60,116 nt of DNA, taken from positions 1-60,116 of the forward strand of contig JAJQDE010000021.1 in NCBI GenBank assembly GCA_021202335.1. Reading direction: 5' to 3'. The position numbers and the translations under genes were made by a program. The stretch is from Lachnospiraceae bacterium (lineage in GTDB: Bacteria; Bacillota; Clostridia; Lachnospirales; Lachnospiraceae). The notes below the pieces were generated by a model that saw nothing but the letters and a program-made list of their open reading frames with translations, was not told where the DNA came from and ran no database searches. Of the stretch, positions 37,096-46,050 are shown in pieces. Each line of letters starts with the position of its first letter. Position 1 is the stretch's first letter.

Positions 37096-37640
37096 TGGTT
37101 AGAAAAGAGGAATATGACCGTATTATTGATGAATTAAAGGAATGTGAGAAAGTCAGTTTCAAGCTGGAAAATGGAAGCGGCTTATCGATGCTGGAGAATA
37201 AGAATGTTTTTATGATTCGTTCCGTGCGTGAGGAAACCTTTAGGCAGATATTGTCAAAGCTGAATAAGCAGGCACCAAACTGTAAGTTGTGTATATTGGG
37301 GCGTGCGGGAGATGGTGAAATATTAAAGCAGGAATTTCCACATGATTATCGATTGTTTGAAGTGCATGATGATAAACAATATGACGTGGCGGGCATAGGT
37401 GGAATTTTAGATGAAATCAGGGCGGTAAATTTTAATGCATGCCTGTTTATGACGAAAGAGTCGATTAGCTTTAGCCAAGTAAATCTGATGGAAATTTTAT
37501 ATAAGCTTCCATGCAGTATGAAAGGAGTCGTTACCAAGCATTGCAAAGTAAATTTATTACAGACTGAATGGGAACGATACATCAGAATAAAAGCTGATTA
37601 TGACATGTTATGTGATGAAATTTGGAAAATGTATGATTAG
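37095..37640 (+). CDS. Unrecognised 181-residue protein of the glycan cluster
   Basis: No family recognised. No signal peptide or membrane segment. The middle has a Rossmann-like strand-turn (KLCILGRAGDGEIL), and ACLFMTKESISFSQVNLMEIL suggests a second alpha/beta half. It is tightly coupled (1-nt overlap with the GT4 gene, GT8 28 nt downstream), so it most likely acts in the same pathway. It may be a degenerate GT-B half or an accessory protein. Confidence 0.6.
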   Translation: MVRKEEYDRIIDELKECEKVSFKLENGSGLSMLENKNVFMIRSVREETFRQILSKLNKQAPNCKLCILGRAGDGEILKQEFPHDYRLFEVHDDKQYDVAGIGGILDEIRAVNFNACLFMTKESISFSQVNLMEILYKLPCSMKGVVTKHCKVNLLQTEWERYIRIKADYDMLCDEIWKMYD

Positions 37641-37668
37641 TGACAATTACGTTAAATCAGGGGATAGT

Positions 37669-39018
37669 ATGATACATATTGTTTTTATAACGGATGAAAA
37701 CTATATAATGCCGACCAAAGCGGCGATACGCTCAATTATCAGAAATGCGTCAGGAAATACACAGGGGACAATCTATGTGGTAGGCGATATTGAAACGGAT
37801 TTGCAAAATCATTTTGCGGGATTGGCAACGGACAGATTTTATATAAATGTTATACCGGTCATTAAAGAAAACAGGTTAGCATATAAAAAAGAGCATTTAT
37901 ATGTTTCGTCCGCCGCATTGTACAAATTTATGCTGCCTGAACTTTTGGGAAAGCTGGATAAAGTGCTTTACCTTGATGGGGATGTAATCGTGGAGGGCGA
38001 TTTACGGGAATTGTTCGACACGGATATAGAGGGCTTTTATCTTGCAGCTGTCGAGGATATGTGTGCAGTCAAACAGGAGAACGTGTTGGAGAAAACAGGC
38101 AATGAACGTTATTTTAATTCCGGTGTTATGCTGCTGAATCTTGCAATGCTTCGGGGCGAGAATATGCCGAAGGAACTGATTGATGAGCGGATGCGGGATG
38201 AAGATATGCGTTTTATGGATCAAAATGTATTTAACAGGGTACTGGGGGGCAAAGTGAAATATCTTTCAGCAAAATTTAATTTTATGAAAGTAAATCTAAG
38301 AAATTTTACGGAAAGAGAGATTGGATATTTTTACGGAATTTCATCTGCTGAATACCGGACGGTATGCAATAATCCGGTTATTTTACATTTCACGAATAAG
38401 GAAAAACCATGGAATACATATGAAGCTTTGGATTTTGAAAAGTGGTGCATGTACCTTGAGGGAGAGGAAATACCACTGGTGTTAAAAAACTGTTACGGGA
38501 GATTCAGAGATGATATAAGAGAAAAAGTTGCAGAACTGGAAACGATGTACTCTCTAAGTATTCAAAGGCTGGAGCGTTCAATGATGTTCAGAATACGGCA
38601 GGATAATGAAAGCCAGGCTTATTTATTGAAAGAAAAGCAGAAAGAGATAGATAGTCTGAAAATGTTGGTTAAAAAATATCTGCCGGAGGAGAAATCTGAC
38701 TTGGAGGCGGAAGATGGCAGACCGGAGAAAAGGTATGTAATATACGGTGCAGGGGATTATGCAATGCAGGTATTTAAAAATTGCCATGCCGCGAAAAAGG
38801 ATAAAGAAATTTTGGCGTTCGCAGTAACAGAGCCGGAAAAAAATCCTCTTTATCTTTACGGAATACCGGTGGTTTCCATTGGGGAACTAAAGAAGCAAAA
38901 GGATAAAGTGACGGTGATTGTGGCGGTAAGTCAGGCATATTTGCCGGAGATTTGCGATAAACTTTACGCGTTTGGATTTACGGATATTGTGGAGAACGGT
39001 TTGCAGTATAAGTGGTGA
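37669..39018 (+). CDS. GT8 glycosyltransferase with C-terminal Rossmann module
   Basis: The 449-residue protein has a GT8 domain: MIHIVFITDENYIMPTKAAI, LYLDGDVIVEGDL (DxD), FNSGVMLLNL and HFTNKEKPW. A coiled-coil-like link (~280-340) follows, then the recurring module (RYVIYGAGDYAMQVFKNC; VTVIVAVSQAYLPEI). GGGGATAGT before the ATG sets the start at 37669. It probably transfers glucose or galactose; acceptor unknown. Confidence 0.86.
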   Translation: MIHIVFITDENYIMPTKAAIRSIIRNASGNTQGTIYVVGDIETDLQNHFAGLATDRFYINVIPVIKENRLAYKKEHLYVSSAALYKFMLPELLGKLDKVLYLDGDVIVEGDLRELFDTDIEGFYLAAVEDMCAVKQENVLEKTGNERYFNSGVMLLNLAMLRGENMPKELIDERMRDEDMRFMDQNVFNRVLGGKVKYLSAKFNFMKVNLRNFTEREIGYFYGISSAEYRTVCNNPVILHFTNKEKPWNTYEALDFEKWCMYLEGEEIPLVLKNCYGRFRDDIREKVAELETMYSLSIQRLERSMMFRIRQDNESQAYLLKEKQKEIDSLKMLVKKYLPEEKSDLEAEDGRPEKRYVIYGAGDYAMQVFKNCHAAKKDKEILAFAVTEPEKNPLYLYGIPVVSIGELKKQKDKVTVIVAVSQAYLPEICDKLYAFGFTDIVENGLQYKW

Positions 39019-39085
39019 AGCTTAATTTGCACTAAAAAAGTATACGAAAATAAGTGAAACTGGGAGATTGGAGGATGCTGCTGAA

Positions 39086-40072
39086 ATGAAAATAGTGGTA
39101 TATGGATTGGGAAATAAAGGAAAAGCTTTTTTAGGGCATATGATTGATGTATTAAAACAACAAAAAATTGAGTTACTTGCAATTTCAGACAGTAATGTTG
39201 ATTGTGATATGAGCACTGACAGAAGGTTTGTCATGCCGCAGCAGTTGGTAAACTGTGTGTTAGATTATGTGGTTGTTACCACAACGGAAATGTATTTTGA
39301 AGAAATCAAGGAGCAGCTGGTAAATTTAGGTATTCAGTGTGGGAAGATTGTTTCGATAGATGAGTTTGTGAATATTGCTGCGCCGTTTGAGTGTAATATG
39401 TGCGGTTCGAGGAACCTTGCTTGGAGAGAAACGGGGTTGGATTTATCATTTATGAATAAAAGGATAGTTGGTGGAGGAAGAAGGAAAGGTGTTTGTCCTA
39501 TTTGTGGAAGTATTGATAGAACAAGATATGTGTATCACTTTTTGAAAGAATATACAGATATTTTTAAGAATACTTGCTCTGTGCTGCATTTTGCGCCTGA
39601 GGAATGCTTGACTAAGAAGTTGAAAGAAAACAAGGCGTGCAGCTGCATATCGGCTGATATAGAGCTGGGAAGGGCTGATGCTGTTGCGGATATAACGAAC
39701 CTTCAATTTGCAAATGATACATTTGATTATATCATATGTAATCATGTATTGGAGCATATAGTAGATTTGCCAAAGGCTCTTTCAGAGTTAAAGCGCGTGT
39801 TGAAGAAAAATGGAAAAGCGATAGTGACAGTGCCTATATGTTGGGAAATTAAAACGTATGAGGATAGCAGCATAATAACACCTGAGAATAGATTTGAAAA
39901 TTATGGGCAGGAAGATCATGTTAGGTTGTTCGGGTGTGATACTGCAGAAATAATAGAAAACGCCGGATGGAAAGTAAATGAGTATAAATGCAGAGATATT
40001 GCGGATGCAGAAACCATAGAGAAAAGAGGTTTTATTGCAGATGATTGTTTGTTTGAGGTGACCAAGGAATAA
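39086..40072 (+). CDS. Rossmann module fused to a zinc-ribbon SAM methyltransferase
   Basis: The 328-residue protein has an N-terminal Rossmann-like module (MKIVVYGLGNKGKAFLGHM), two CxxC pairs (FECNMCGSRN; GVCPICGSIDR) forming a likely zinc site, and a class I methyltransferase core (VLHFAPEECL; YIICNHVLEHIVDLPKAL; VTVPICWE). It would methylate a sugar or lipid-linked glycan. GGAGG 11 nt upstream supports 39086. Confidence 0.8.
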   Translation: MKIVVYGLGNKGKAFLGHMIDVLKQQKIELLAISDSNVDCDMSTDRRFVMPQQLVNCVLDYVVVTTTEMYFEEIKEQLVNLGIQCGKIVSIDEFVNIAAPFECNMCGSRNLAWRETGLDLSFMNKRIVGGGRRKGVCPICGSIDRTRYVYHFLKEYTDIFKNTCSVLHFAPEECLTKKLKENKACSCISADIELGRADAVADITNLQFANDTFDYIICNHVLEHIVDLPKALSELKRVLKKNGKAIVTVPICWEIKTYEDSSIITPENRFENYGQEDHVRLFGCDTAEIIENAGWKVNEYKCRDIADAETIEKRGFIADDCLFEVTKE

Positions 40073-40110
40073 CGTTGCTGTATTAAAAGGATTAAAGGGA
40101 GGCAATTATT

Positions 40111-41382
40111 ATGGAAGAAATTATGGTTTCAATAGTATGCGTTACATACAATCATTCGCAATACATAAGGGCGGCGTTGGATGGATTTTTAATGCAGAAA
40201 ACAAATTTCAAATATGAAATATTGGTACATGATGATGCTTCAACAGACGGCACAACAGAAATTTTGAAAGAGTATAAGGAGAGGTATCCGGATAAAATCA
40301 ATTTGATATTGCAAACGGAAAACCAATATTCTAAAGGAGTAAAAAACTCTGTGAAATATATGTATCCTGTAGTACGTGGAAAATATGTTGCTTTGTGTGA
40401 GGGAGATGATGCATGGATATACGCCGGCAAGCTGCAGGAACAGTTTGATTTTTTGGAAATGCATTCGGATGTGGCGATGTATATACATAACGCTTTAAGG
40501 ATTGATGCAAGGACCGGAGAGAAAGTTTTACAGATAAATGGTATGGATTCGGGCTATATAAGCGATGAAGAAATAATTTTGTGCACAAAAGGAAGTGTAC
40601 CGACAGCTTCTTTTTTCTATCGGAGTCAATACATAAAAAATTTGCCGGAATGGTTTGACAAATCGCCGGTCGGCGACAATCCATTACGTTATCTGTGTGC
40701 ACTGAACGGGAAAATATATTACCAAAATGAGGCTTGGTCTGTCCGTAATTATATGCATGAAGGCTCGTGGAACAGCACAATGGCTGATGATGTCGAACGG
40801 TATAATTTAATGGCTAACAGAAATATTGCGTTTTTATCACTATTTAATGAGTGTTCGGGAAAGAGGTTTGAAGCTTATATTGATGTGTTGATTGAAATTT
40901 ATTGTAGAGAGATATTTAACAGGCAAATGGGAAAAAAATGCAGTATAGGTGAAATAAAATGTGTCGTGGAAAAGTGCAAGGAAGATTCAATGCATAAATT
41001 TGATAAAATTTATCAGAGTATTTATAGCAAAAAGATGCTGCATGAAATTGATTGTTTACGGCAAAGTGTTGATTATTGGGAAAATATCGAAGAAGAAATC
41101 AAGGATGCAGGATTACGGGGAGAGAAGGTATTCATATATGGAATAGGTGCAGAAGCAGAAGAAAGATATTTAAAGATTGGCAGTTTGTCGGCGTACATAG
41201 ACGGTTTTGTGGTATCAAAGAAATCGGATGTCGCGGAATTTAAAAATCGCAGAGTATATGGATTAGACGATTTGGCAGACAGCAAGGAAAACACATTTTT
41301 GTGGCTCTGCATGAATATGAAAAATACATTGGAAGTGATTGAAACCCTAGATAGTAAGGGATTTAAAAATTATATCATATAA
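40111..41382 (+). CDS. GT2 glycosyltransferase with C-terminal Rossmann module
   Basis: The 423-residue protein has a GT2 start (VSIVCVTYNHSQYIRAAL), EILVHDDASTDGTTEIL and CEGDDAWI (metal motif). The final ~95 residues (KVFIYGIGAEAEERYLKI) are the recurring Rossmann-like module, here somewhat shortened. GGGAGG upstream. Confidence 0.86.
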   Translation: MEEIMVSIVCVTYNHSQYIRAALDGFLMQKTNFKYEILVHDDASTDGTTEILKEYKERYPDKINLILQTENQYSKGVKNSVKYMYPVVRGKYVALCEGDDAWIYAGKLQEQFDFLEMHSDVAMYIHNALRIDARTGEKVLQINGMDSGYISDEEIILCTKGSVPTASFFYRSQYIKNLPEWFDKSPVGDNPLRYLCALNGKIYYQNEAWSVRNYMHEGSWNSTMADDVERYNLMANRNIAFLSLFNECSGKRFEAYIDVLIEIYCREIFNRQMGKKCSIGEIKCVVEKCKEDSMHKFDKIYQSIYSKKMLHEIDCLRQSVDYWENIEEEIKDAGLRGEKVFIYGIGAEAEERYLKIGSLSAYIDGFVVSKKSDVAEFKNRRVYGLDDLADSKENTFLWLCMNMKNTLEVIETLDSKGFKNYII

Positions 41383-41421
41383 AGTGCGTTATATAAAGTG
41401 TGTTAAGAAAGGGCAGGTGGA

Positions 41422-42603
41422 ATGGTGAAAGCGGATATATATTATCTTTCGGCGATGAATGGTGTAATAATCGATGATAAGCTGATAATGGTAAATATGC
41501 TTTATGGGATTGTGCTTGAATATGATTTAAAAGATTTTAATTATACTATATTAGGTTACATAAAGCTGCCGGAGGAGTTTGATATGGTGCGGGTCACATC
41601 AATCATTCCTTATGATGGATTTTTATATATGACCTTGGAAAATGCACATGAGATATTACGGTTTTCACGGGACACAAAAGAAATATGCGTGCCGGGAGGA
41701 ACAAACGGCGAGCTGCGCATGACGTCTCTGAACAGGTCGAAAGCATATTTACACGGTGATGTTATTTGGAGTCTGCCATATGACTGCAGTGAGTATATTT
41801 TGAGATATGATATCCGGTCGGACAGGCTTGAAAATTGGAAAAGCATAGAGGAGCTTTTGACGGGTGAAGACGGCTGGGAGAAGGATTTTATTGTGGATTC
41901 GTGCTTAAGGGAGGGCAGATATATTTATCTGGTGATAAGAAATACGGATATGGTGATTGTGATAGACATGGATTTGGAAAGCATTGCGCTGCATCACATT
42001 GGCAAAGAGTACCACATTAAATGCATTGAAAGATTGGGTGAGGATTTAAGCCTGACTGTAGACGACGGCAATTTTTTCCTGAGGCTGAAGGAAGATTGCA
42101 GTGTCGAAAAAATCTCCTATGAGTATATGGGGATAAGCCCGGATGCAGAGCTGCGGACAGTATTTATGGATAGCGGCAGGTATGTGGCAGTTATGTCACA
42201 TGACCCTGTTGTATATATGCTTGACGAAAATACTAAAGCTTTAGGCAGATATGATTTTTCGGAGGGTTTTCGTCATATTATAAATGAAAAAAGAGCTTGC
42301 ATCCTTAATTTAATTCAATATGAAAATTACTTGTATTACATCCCGTTTTCAATGAACTGCATTGTGAGGATAAATCTTGATTTATTGAAAGGGGAAAAGC
42401 TTTCGGGCGAATTGCGGAGGCAGGATGTGTTTCGGTATTATCGGATGGAGCGCTTAAAATCCGAAAATGCATTTTGGGCTGAGGGTGATGACTTAAATTT
42501 AGGTGAGTATTTAGAATATGTGGCATGTTCTATAGCAGAGAGTGATAAAGAAAAAGCGCATTCTCAGGCGGGAGAGCTTATATATCATACAATTTGCAAT
42601 TAG
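41422..42603 (+). CDS. Unrecognised 393-residue protein, beta-propeller-like
   Basis: No family recognised with certainty. Short hydrophobic strands alternate with turns (GVIIDDKLIMVNMLYGIVLEY; YLHGDVIWSLPYDCSEYILRY; YIYLVIRNTDMVIVIDMD), a rhythm like a beta-propeller. There is no signal peptide, so it is cytoplasmic. Comparable proteins appear in clusters with DUF4422 and GT2 genes, but the role is unknown. Confidence 0.6.
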   Translation: MVKADIYYLSAMNGVIIDDKLIMVNMLYGIVLEYDLKDFNYTILGYIKLPEEFDMVRVTSIIPYDGFLYMTLENAHEILRFSRDTKEICVPGGTNGELRMTSLNRSKAYLHGDVIWSLPYDCSEYILRYDIRSDRLENWKSIEELLTGEDGWEKDFIVDSCLREGRYIYLVIRNTDMVIVIDMDLESIALHHIGKEYHIKCIERLGEDLSLTVDDGNFFLRLKEDCSVEKISYEYMGISPDAELRTVFMDSGRYVAVMSHDPVVYMLDENTKALGRYDFSEGFRHIINEKRACILNLIQYENYLYYIPFSMNCIVRINLDLLKGEKLSGELRRQDVFRYYRMERLKSENAFWAEGDDLNLGEYLEYVACSIAESDKEKAHSQAGELIYHTICN

Positions 42604-42608
42604 GGAGG

Positions 42609-42700
42609 GAGAGAACCAACTTTGTTGGTTCTGCAAGTTTGTGACTGCGCGTTGCTTGCACAAACGTTGCTTTATGCGCAAAGAGCAGCGCAGAAATGAG
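42609..42700 (+). repeat. Dispersed two-hairpin repeat before the radical SAM gene
   Basis: Hairpin 1: AGAACCAA/TTGGTTCT. Hairpin 2: GCAAGTTTGTG with CACAAACGTTGC. The tail TTTATGCGCAAAGAGCAGCG is shared with 338-390 and 11979-12000. It sits in the only sizeable gap inside the glycan cluster and runs into the radical SAM Shine-Dalgarno. Confidence 0.6.
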
Positions 42701-42707
42701 GGAAATA

Positions 42708-44117
42708 ATGAAATTATGCAGGAGAGGCGTTCATTTAATTCAGATAATAAATGCGCAGGGTGATGTACGTGTGTGTGGCTGGAATTGTAACAATATTATA
42801 GGGAATATTTTGAAGGATGATTTTCGGACAATCATGCACAGCGAAAGGGCAGAAAGTGTGCGCAAGCCATTGATTGAGCAGACTTATACGGATTGTCCTG
42901 CTGATAATTGCCCGTATTTAGCAAATAAGACAATGGGGGAACATCTTATTGAGTTGGACGAAATCCCTGATTATCCGGAGGAGCTTTACTTGGGCTACGA
43001 AGGGGTATGTAATTATAATTGTACATGCTGTACCAGCAAGGACAATATGGATGATGCAAGAACTCATGATTATGAAGAAAATTACAGATTAATAGCAGAA
43101 AAACTGAAACCGATTTTGCCAAGAGTAAAGAAAATTTCAGCAAACGGCAGAGGTGAACTGTTTGCAAGCAGGCATATCATGGAGCTTTTGGCGCAATGGG
43201 AACCGGAATATCCCGCAGAGGAGTGTTCGGTGATTTTGGAAACCAATGGTTCGCTGTTTAATGAAAAGAATTGGGAGAAAATATCGAATTTAGGGAAATA
43301 TCACTTAAAAGTTGCGATAACAATCATGAGCTTTGACGAGATGATTTATCGGCATTTGTCAGGCACAAAGCTGCCAATCAGCAATATTGAAAGTAATTTG
43401 CGTTTTGTAAAATCTCTGCGTGAAAAGGGGATTATCAATGAATTGGAGCTTGCGACTGTTCTGCAGGAGGAAAATTTCAGGGAGATGCCGGAATTTACCC
43501 GCAGGTGTATTGAGGAATTTGGGGCAGATTGTGTCAGAATAAGACCTATTAGACCGGGAGGCTGTTATGACAAAAATATACAGTGGTTTATGGATGTAAG
43601 AAATCCGCGTCACCCATATTATCATCAATATAAGGAGATTATGAGCAATCCTATATTTAAAAATCCAAAGGTGTTGCTATGGTCGGGTGAGCTTGATAGC
43701 TGCGCGGGCAGGCTTCCGGCGGTAGAGGAGTTGGAGAAAAAACAGCAGGAATTGCTGAAAAATCAAAAAATACAGAGGGTAGTGGATTGTATTTTGACAA
43801 AATGCAGTTTTGCAAATTGCCTTGAAGCTCAAAATTTGAAGTCGGATAAATATGTAATATACGGGATAGGGACAATAGGTAAGCTGCTGATAAGGCTATA
43901 CAAGGATAAAATCCAAATAGAGGGCGCTTTAGACATTAAAGGTGGTGCTTCATGGAGGTTTGACTGCTTTGATGTTATGAAGCCCTGCGAAAAGCGGGAA
44001 TCGTTTTTAGATGCGAATATAATTGTGACGACTTACGGCAAATATGAACAGATTGAAAAAATGCTGCGTGAGTATGGCTATCGGGGTACGATAATGAACA
44101 TTTTCGATATTTTATGA
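42708..44117 (+). CDS. Radical SAM protein with N-terminal SPASM-like domain and C-terminal Rossmann module
   Basis: The 469-residue protein has a SPASM-like region at the N-terminus (INAQGDVRVCGWNCNNIIGNI; C23, C27, C63, C68). The radical SAM cluster motif CNYNCTCC (C101, C105, C108) follows, then a barrel (KKISANGRGE; ILETNGSLF). The final ~95 residues are a Rossmann-like module (KYVIYGIGTIGKLLIRLY). SPASM normally follows the radical SAM core, so the order is unusual. Substrate unknown, likely a sugar or glycan intermediate. GAGGGA supports 42708. Confidence 0.8.
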   Translation: MKLCRRGVHLIQIINAQGDVRVCGWNCNNIIGNILKDDFRTIMHSERAESVRKPLIEQTYTDCPADNCPYLANKTMGEHLIELDEIPDYPEELYLGYEGVCNYNCTCCTSKDNMDDARTHDYEENYRLIAEKLKPILPRVKKISANGRGELFASRHIMELLAQWEPEYPAEECSVILETNGSLFNEKNWEKISNLGKYHLKVAITIMSFDEMIYRHLSGTKLPISNIESNLRFVKSLREKGIINELELATVLQEENFREMPEFTRRCIEEFGADCVRIRPIRPGGCYDKNIQWFMDVRNPRHPYYHQYKEIMSNPIFKNPKVLLWSGELDSCAGRLPAVEELEKKQQELLKNQKIQRVVDCILTKCSFANCLEAQNLKSDKYVIYGIGTIGKLLIRLYKDKIQIEGALDIKGGASWRFDCFDVMKPCEKRESFLDANIIVTTYGKYEQIEKMLREYGYRGTIMNIFDIL

Positions 44118-44127
44118 GGTTCAAGCT

Positions 44128-45243
44128 ATGGAAGAAACAAAAAACATATACGTAACACAATCCTCGATGCCGCCATACGAGGAATACATAGAAGCCATCA
44201 AACCGTTATGGGACAGTCATTGGCTGACGAACATGGGAAAATACCATAAAGAACTGGAAGCACAGCTGAAAGAGTATTTGGATGTGCTGGAGCTGTCGCT
44301 CATGGTGAACGGGCATATGGCGTTGGAGCTTGCAATACAGGCTTTTGGGTTCCCGGAAGGGGCGGAGGTTATCACGACGCCGTTCACATTTATTTCAACG
44401 ACGCACGCCATTGTAAGAAACCGCTTAAAACCCGTGTTCTGCGATGTAAAGAAAAGTGACGGCACGATTGACGAAAGCAAAATCGAAGATTTGATTACGG
44501 AGCGCACTGTCGCAATCGTTCCGGTGCATGTATACGGGAATGTCTGCAATATAGAGGAGATACAGAGGATTGCGGATAAATATAATTTAAAGGTAATTTA
44601 TGATGCCGCGCATGCATTCGGCGTGAGATACAAGGGAAAGGGAATCGGGAGCTTTGGCGACGCTTCGGTTTTCAGTTTCCATGCAACGAAGGTGTTCAAT
44701 ACGATAGAGGGCGGCGCGGTAACATTTTCAGAACGCAGATTGTATGACAAGCTCTATAATCTTAAGAATTTCGGCATACGCAGCGAGGAGCTGGTGGCGG
44801 AGGTCGGAGCAAACGCCAAAATGAATGAATTTGCGGCGATTATGGGCTTGTGCAATTTAAGACATATTGGTACCGCTTTGGATGAAAGAAAAAAAAGATA
44901 TGATTTTTATATGGAAAATCTGAGAAACGTCAAAGGAATCAGAATGTTTGAGAAGAAGGATGCTGCGACAAATAATTATGCGTATTTCCCGATTCTGATT
45001 GAGGACGGCTATGGGAAATCGCGGGACGAGCTGTATATGTTATTAAAAGAAAGCAATATATATTCGAGGAAGTATTTTTATCCGATTACTGCTGACCACG
45101 CGTGTTTTAAAAATAAATACAGAAAAGATGATTTGGGAAATGCAAGGGAGATTTCCCAAAAAGTTTTAGTGCTGCCGCTCTATGAAATGTTAGGAATGGA
45201 TGATATTGCCGGAATTACAAAAATCCTAAGAAAAAATGTGTGA
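44128..45243 (+). CDS. DegT/DnrJ/EryC1/StrS family sugar aminotransferase
   Basis: The 371-residue PLP enzyme has PFTFISTTHAI, DAAHAFGVRYKGKGIG, and the cofactor Lys in FHATKVFNTIEGGAV. These enzymes aminate NDP-4-keto (or 3-keto) sugars. No 4,6-dehydratase lies in the window, so the keto-sugar must be made elsewhere. With WbqC and GNAT nearby, an N-acylated amino-dideoxy sugar is a reasonable inference. Confidence 0.9.
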   Translation: MEETKNIYVTQSSMPPYEEYIEAIKPLWDSHWLTNMGKYHKELEAQLKEYLDVLELSLMVNGHMALELAIQAFGFPEGAEVITTPFTFISTTHAIVRNRLKPVFCDVKKSDGTIDESKIEDLITERTVAIVPVHVYGNVCNIEEIQRIADKYNLKVIYDAAHAFGVRYKGKGIGSFGDASVFSFHATKVFNTIEGGAVTFSERRLYDKLYNLKNFGIRSEELVAEVGANAKMNEFAAIMGLCNLRHIGTALDERKKRYDFYMENLRNVKGIRMFEKKDAATNNYAYFPILIEDGYGKSRDELYMLLKESNIYSRKYFYPITADHACFKNKYRKDDLGNAREISQKVLVLPLYEMLGMDDIAGITKILRKNV

Positions 45244-45257
45244 AAGGTGGGGTGGCT

Positions 45258-45965
45258 ATGAGAGTTGCAATAATGCAGCCATACTTATTTCCGTATATTG
45301 GATATTTTTCATTGATAAAGAACACAGATTATTTTATGTTCTTTGACACGCCCCAATATATAAGGCACGGATGGATAAACAGAAATCGGATATTGGACGC
45401 AAAAGAAAATGATATTTACTTTACGGTGCCAATAGAGAAAAGCCATCGCGAAACAGCAATTAAGGATGTAAAAATATCATACAACAGCAATTGGCGTAAA
45501 AAACTAATAGGGCAGTTGACTGTATATAAAAAACGTGCGCCATTCTATAATACGGTCATAGATTTGGTAAGGGAAGTAATAGAAAAGGATTGGGTTTATA
45601 TTTCGGAGCTTGCAATAAACAGTATTGTAAAAACAAGTGATTATCTAAGGCTTGATATTAAATATGATATATATTCAAAAATGCAGTTTCCTGAGTTTGA
45701 AGTGAATGCTCCGGATGAGTGGGCACTTAGGATTACAAAGTATTTAGGCTATGACACATATGTAAATCCTCCTGGTGGAAAAAGCTTTTTCGACAGGCAA
45801 AAATATAAGTCCGAGGGAATAGAGTTGCAGTTTTTAACGCAGGAGCTTGTGGAATACAATCAAGGAATGCCAAGCTTCTTGCCGGGGTTATCCATCTTGG
45901 ATGTTATGATGTTCTGCTCACCTAAGGAGATAAGGGAAATGTTAGGGAATTGTACATGGGAGTAG
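45258..45965 (+). CDS. WbqC-like family protein
   Basis: The 235-residue protein begins MRVAIMQPYLFPYIGYFSLI and has FFDTPQYIRHGWINRNRI, a hallmark of WbqC-like proteins. These proteins usually accompany DegT aminotransferases and are thought to act in amino-sugar acylation. AAGGTGG upstream favours 45258 over a GTG start at 45240. Confidence 0.88.
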   Translation: MRVAIMQPYLFPYIGYFSLIKNTDYFMFFDTPQYIRHGWINRNRILDAKENDIYFTVPIEKSHRETAIKDVKISYNSNWRKKLIGQLTVYKKRAPFYNTVIDLVREVIEKDWVYISELAINSIVKTSDYLRLDIKYDIYSKMQFPEFEVNAPDEWALRITKYLGYDTYVNPPGGKSFFDRQKYKSEGIELQFLTQELVEYNQGMPSFLPGLSILDVMMFCSPKEIREMLGNCTWE

Positions 45966-46050
45966 CTTTTACTTGCTTCCGATAAAAACGTTATTAATGG
46001 AGTATTAAGCGCTATAAGCCTGCAGAACAATTGTAGAATGGAGAATATAA

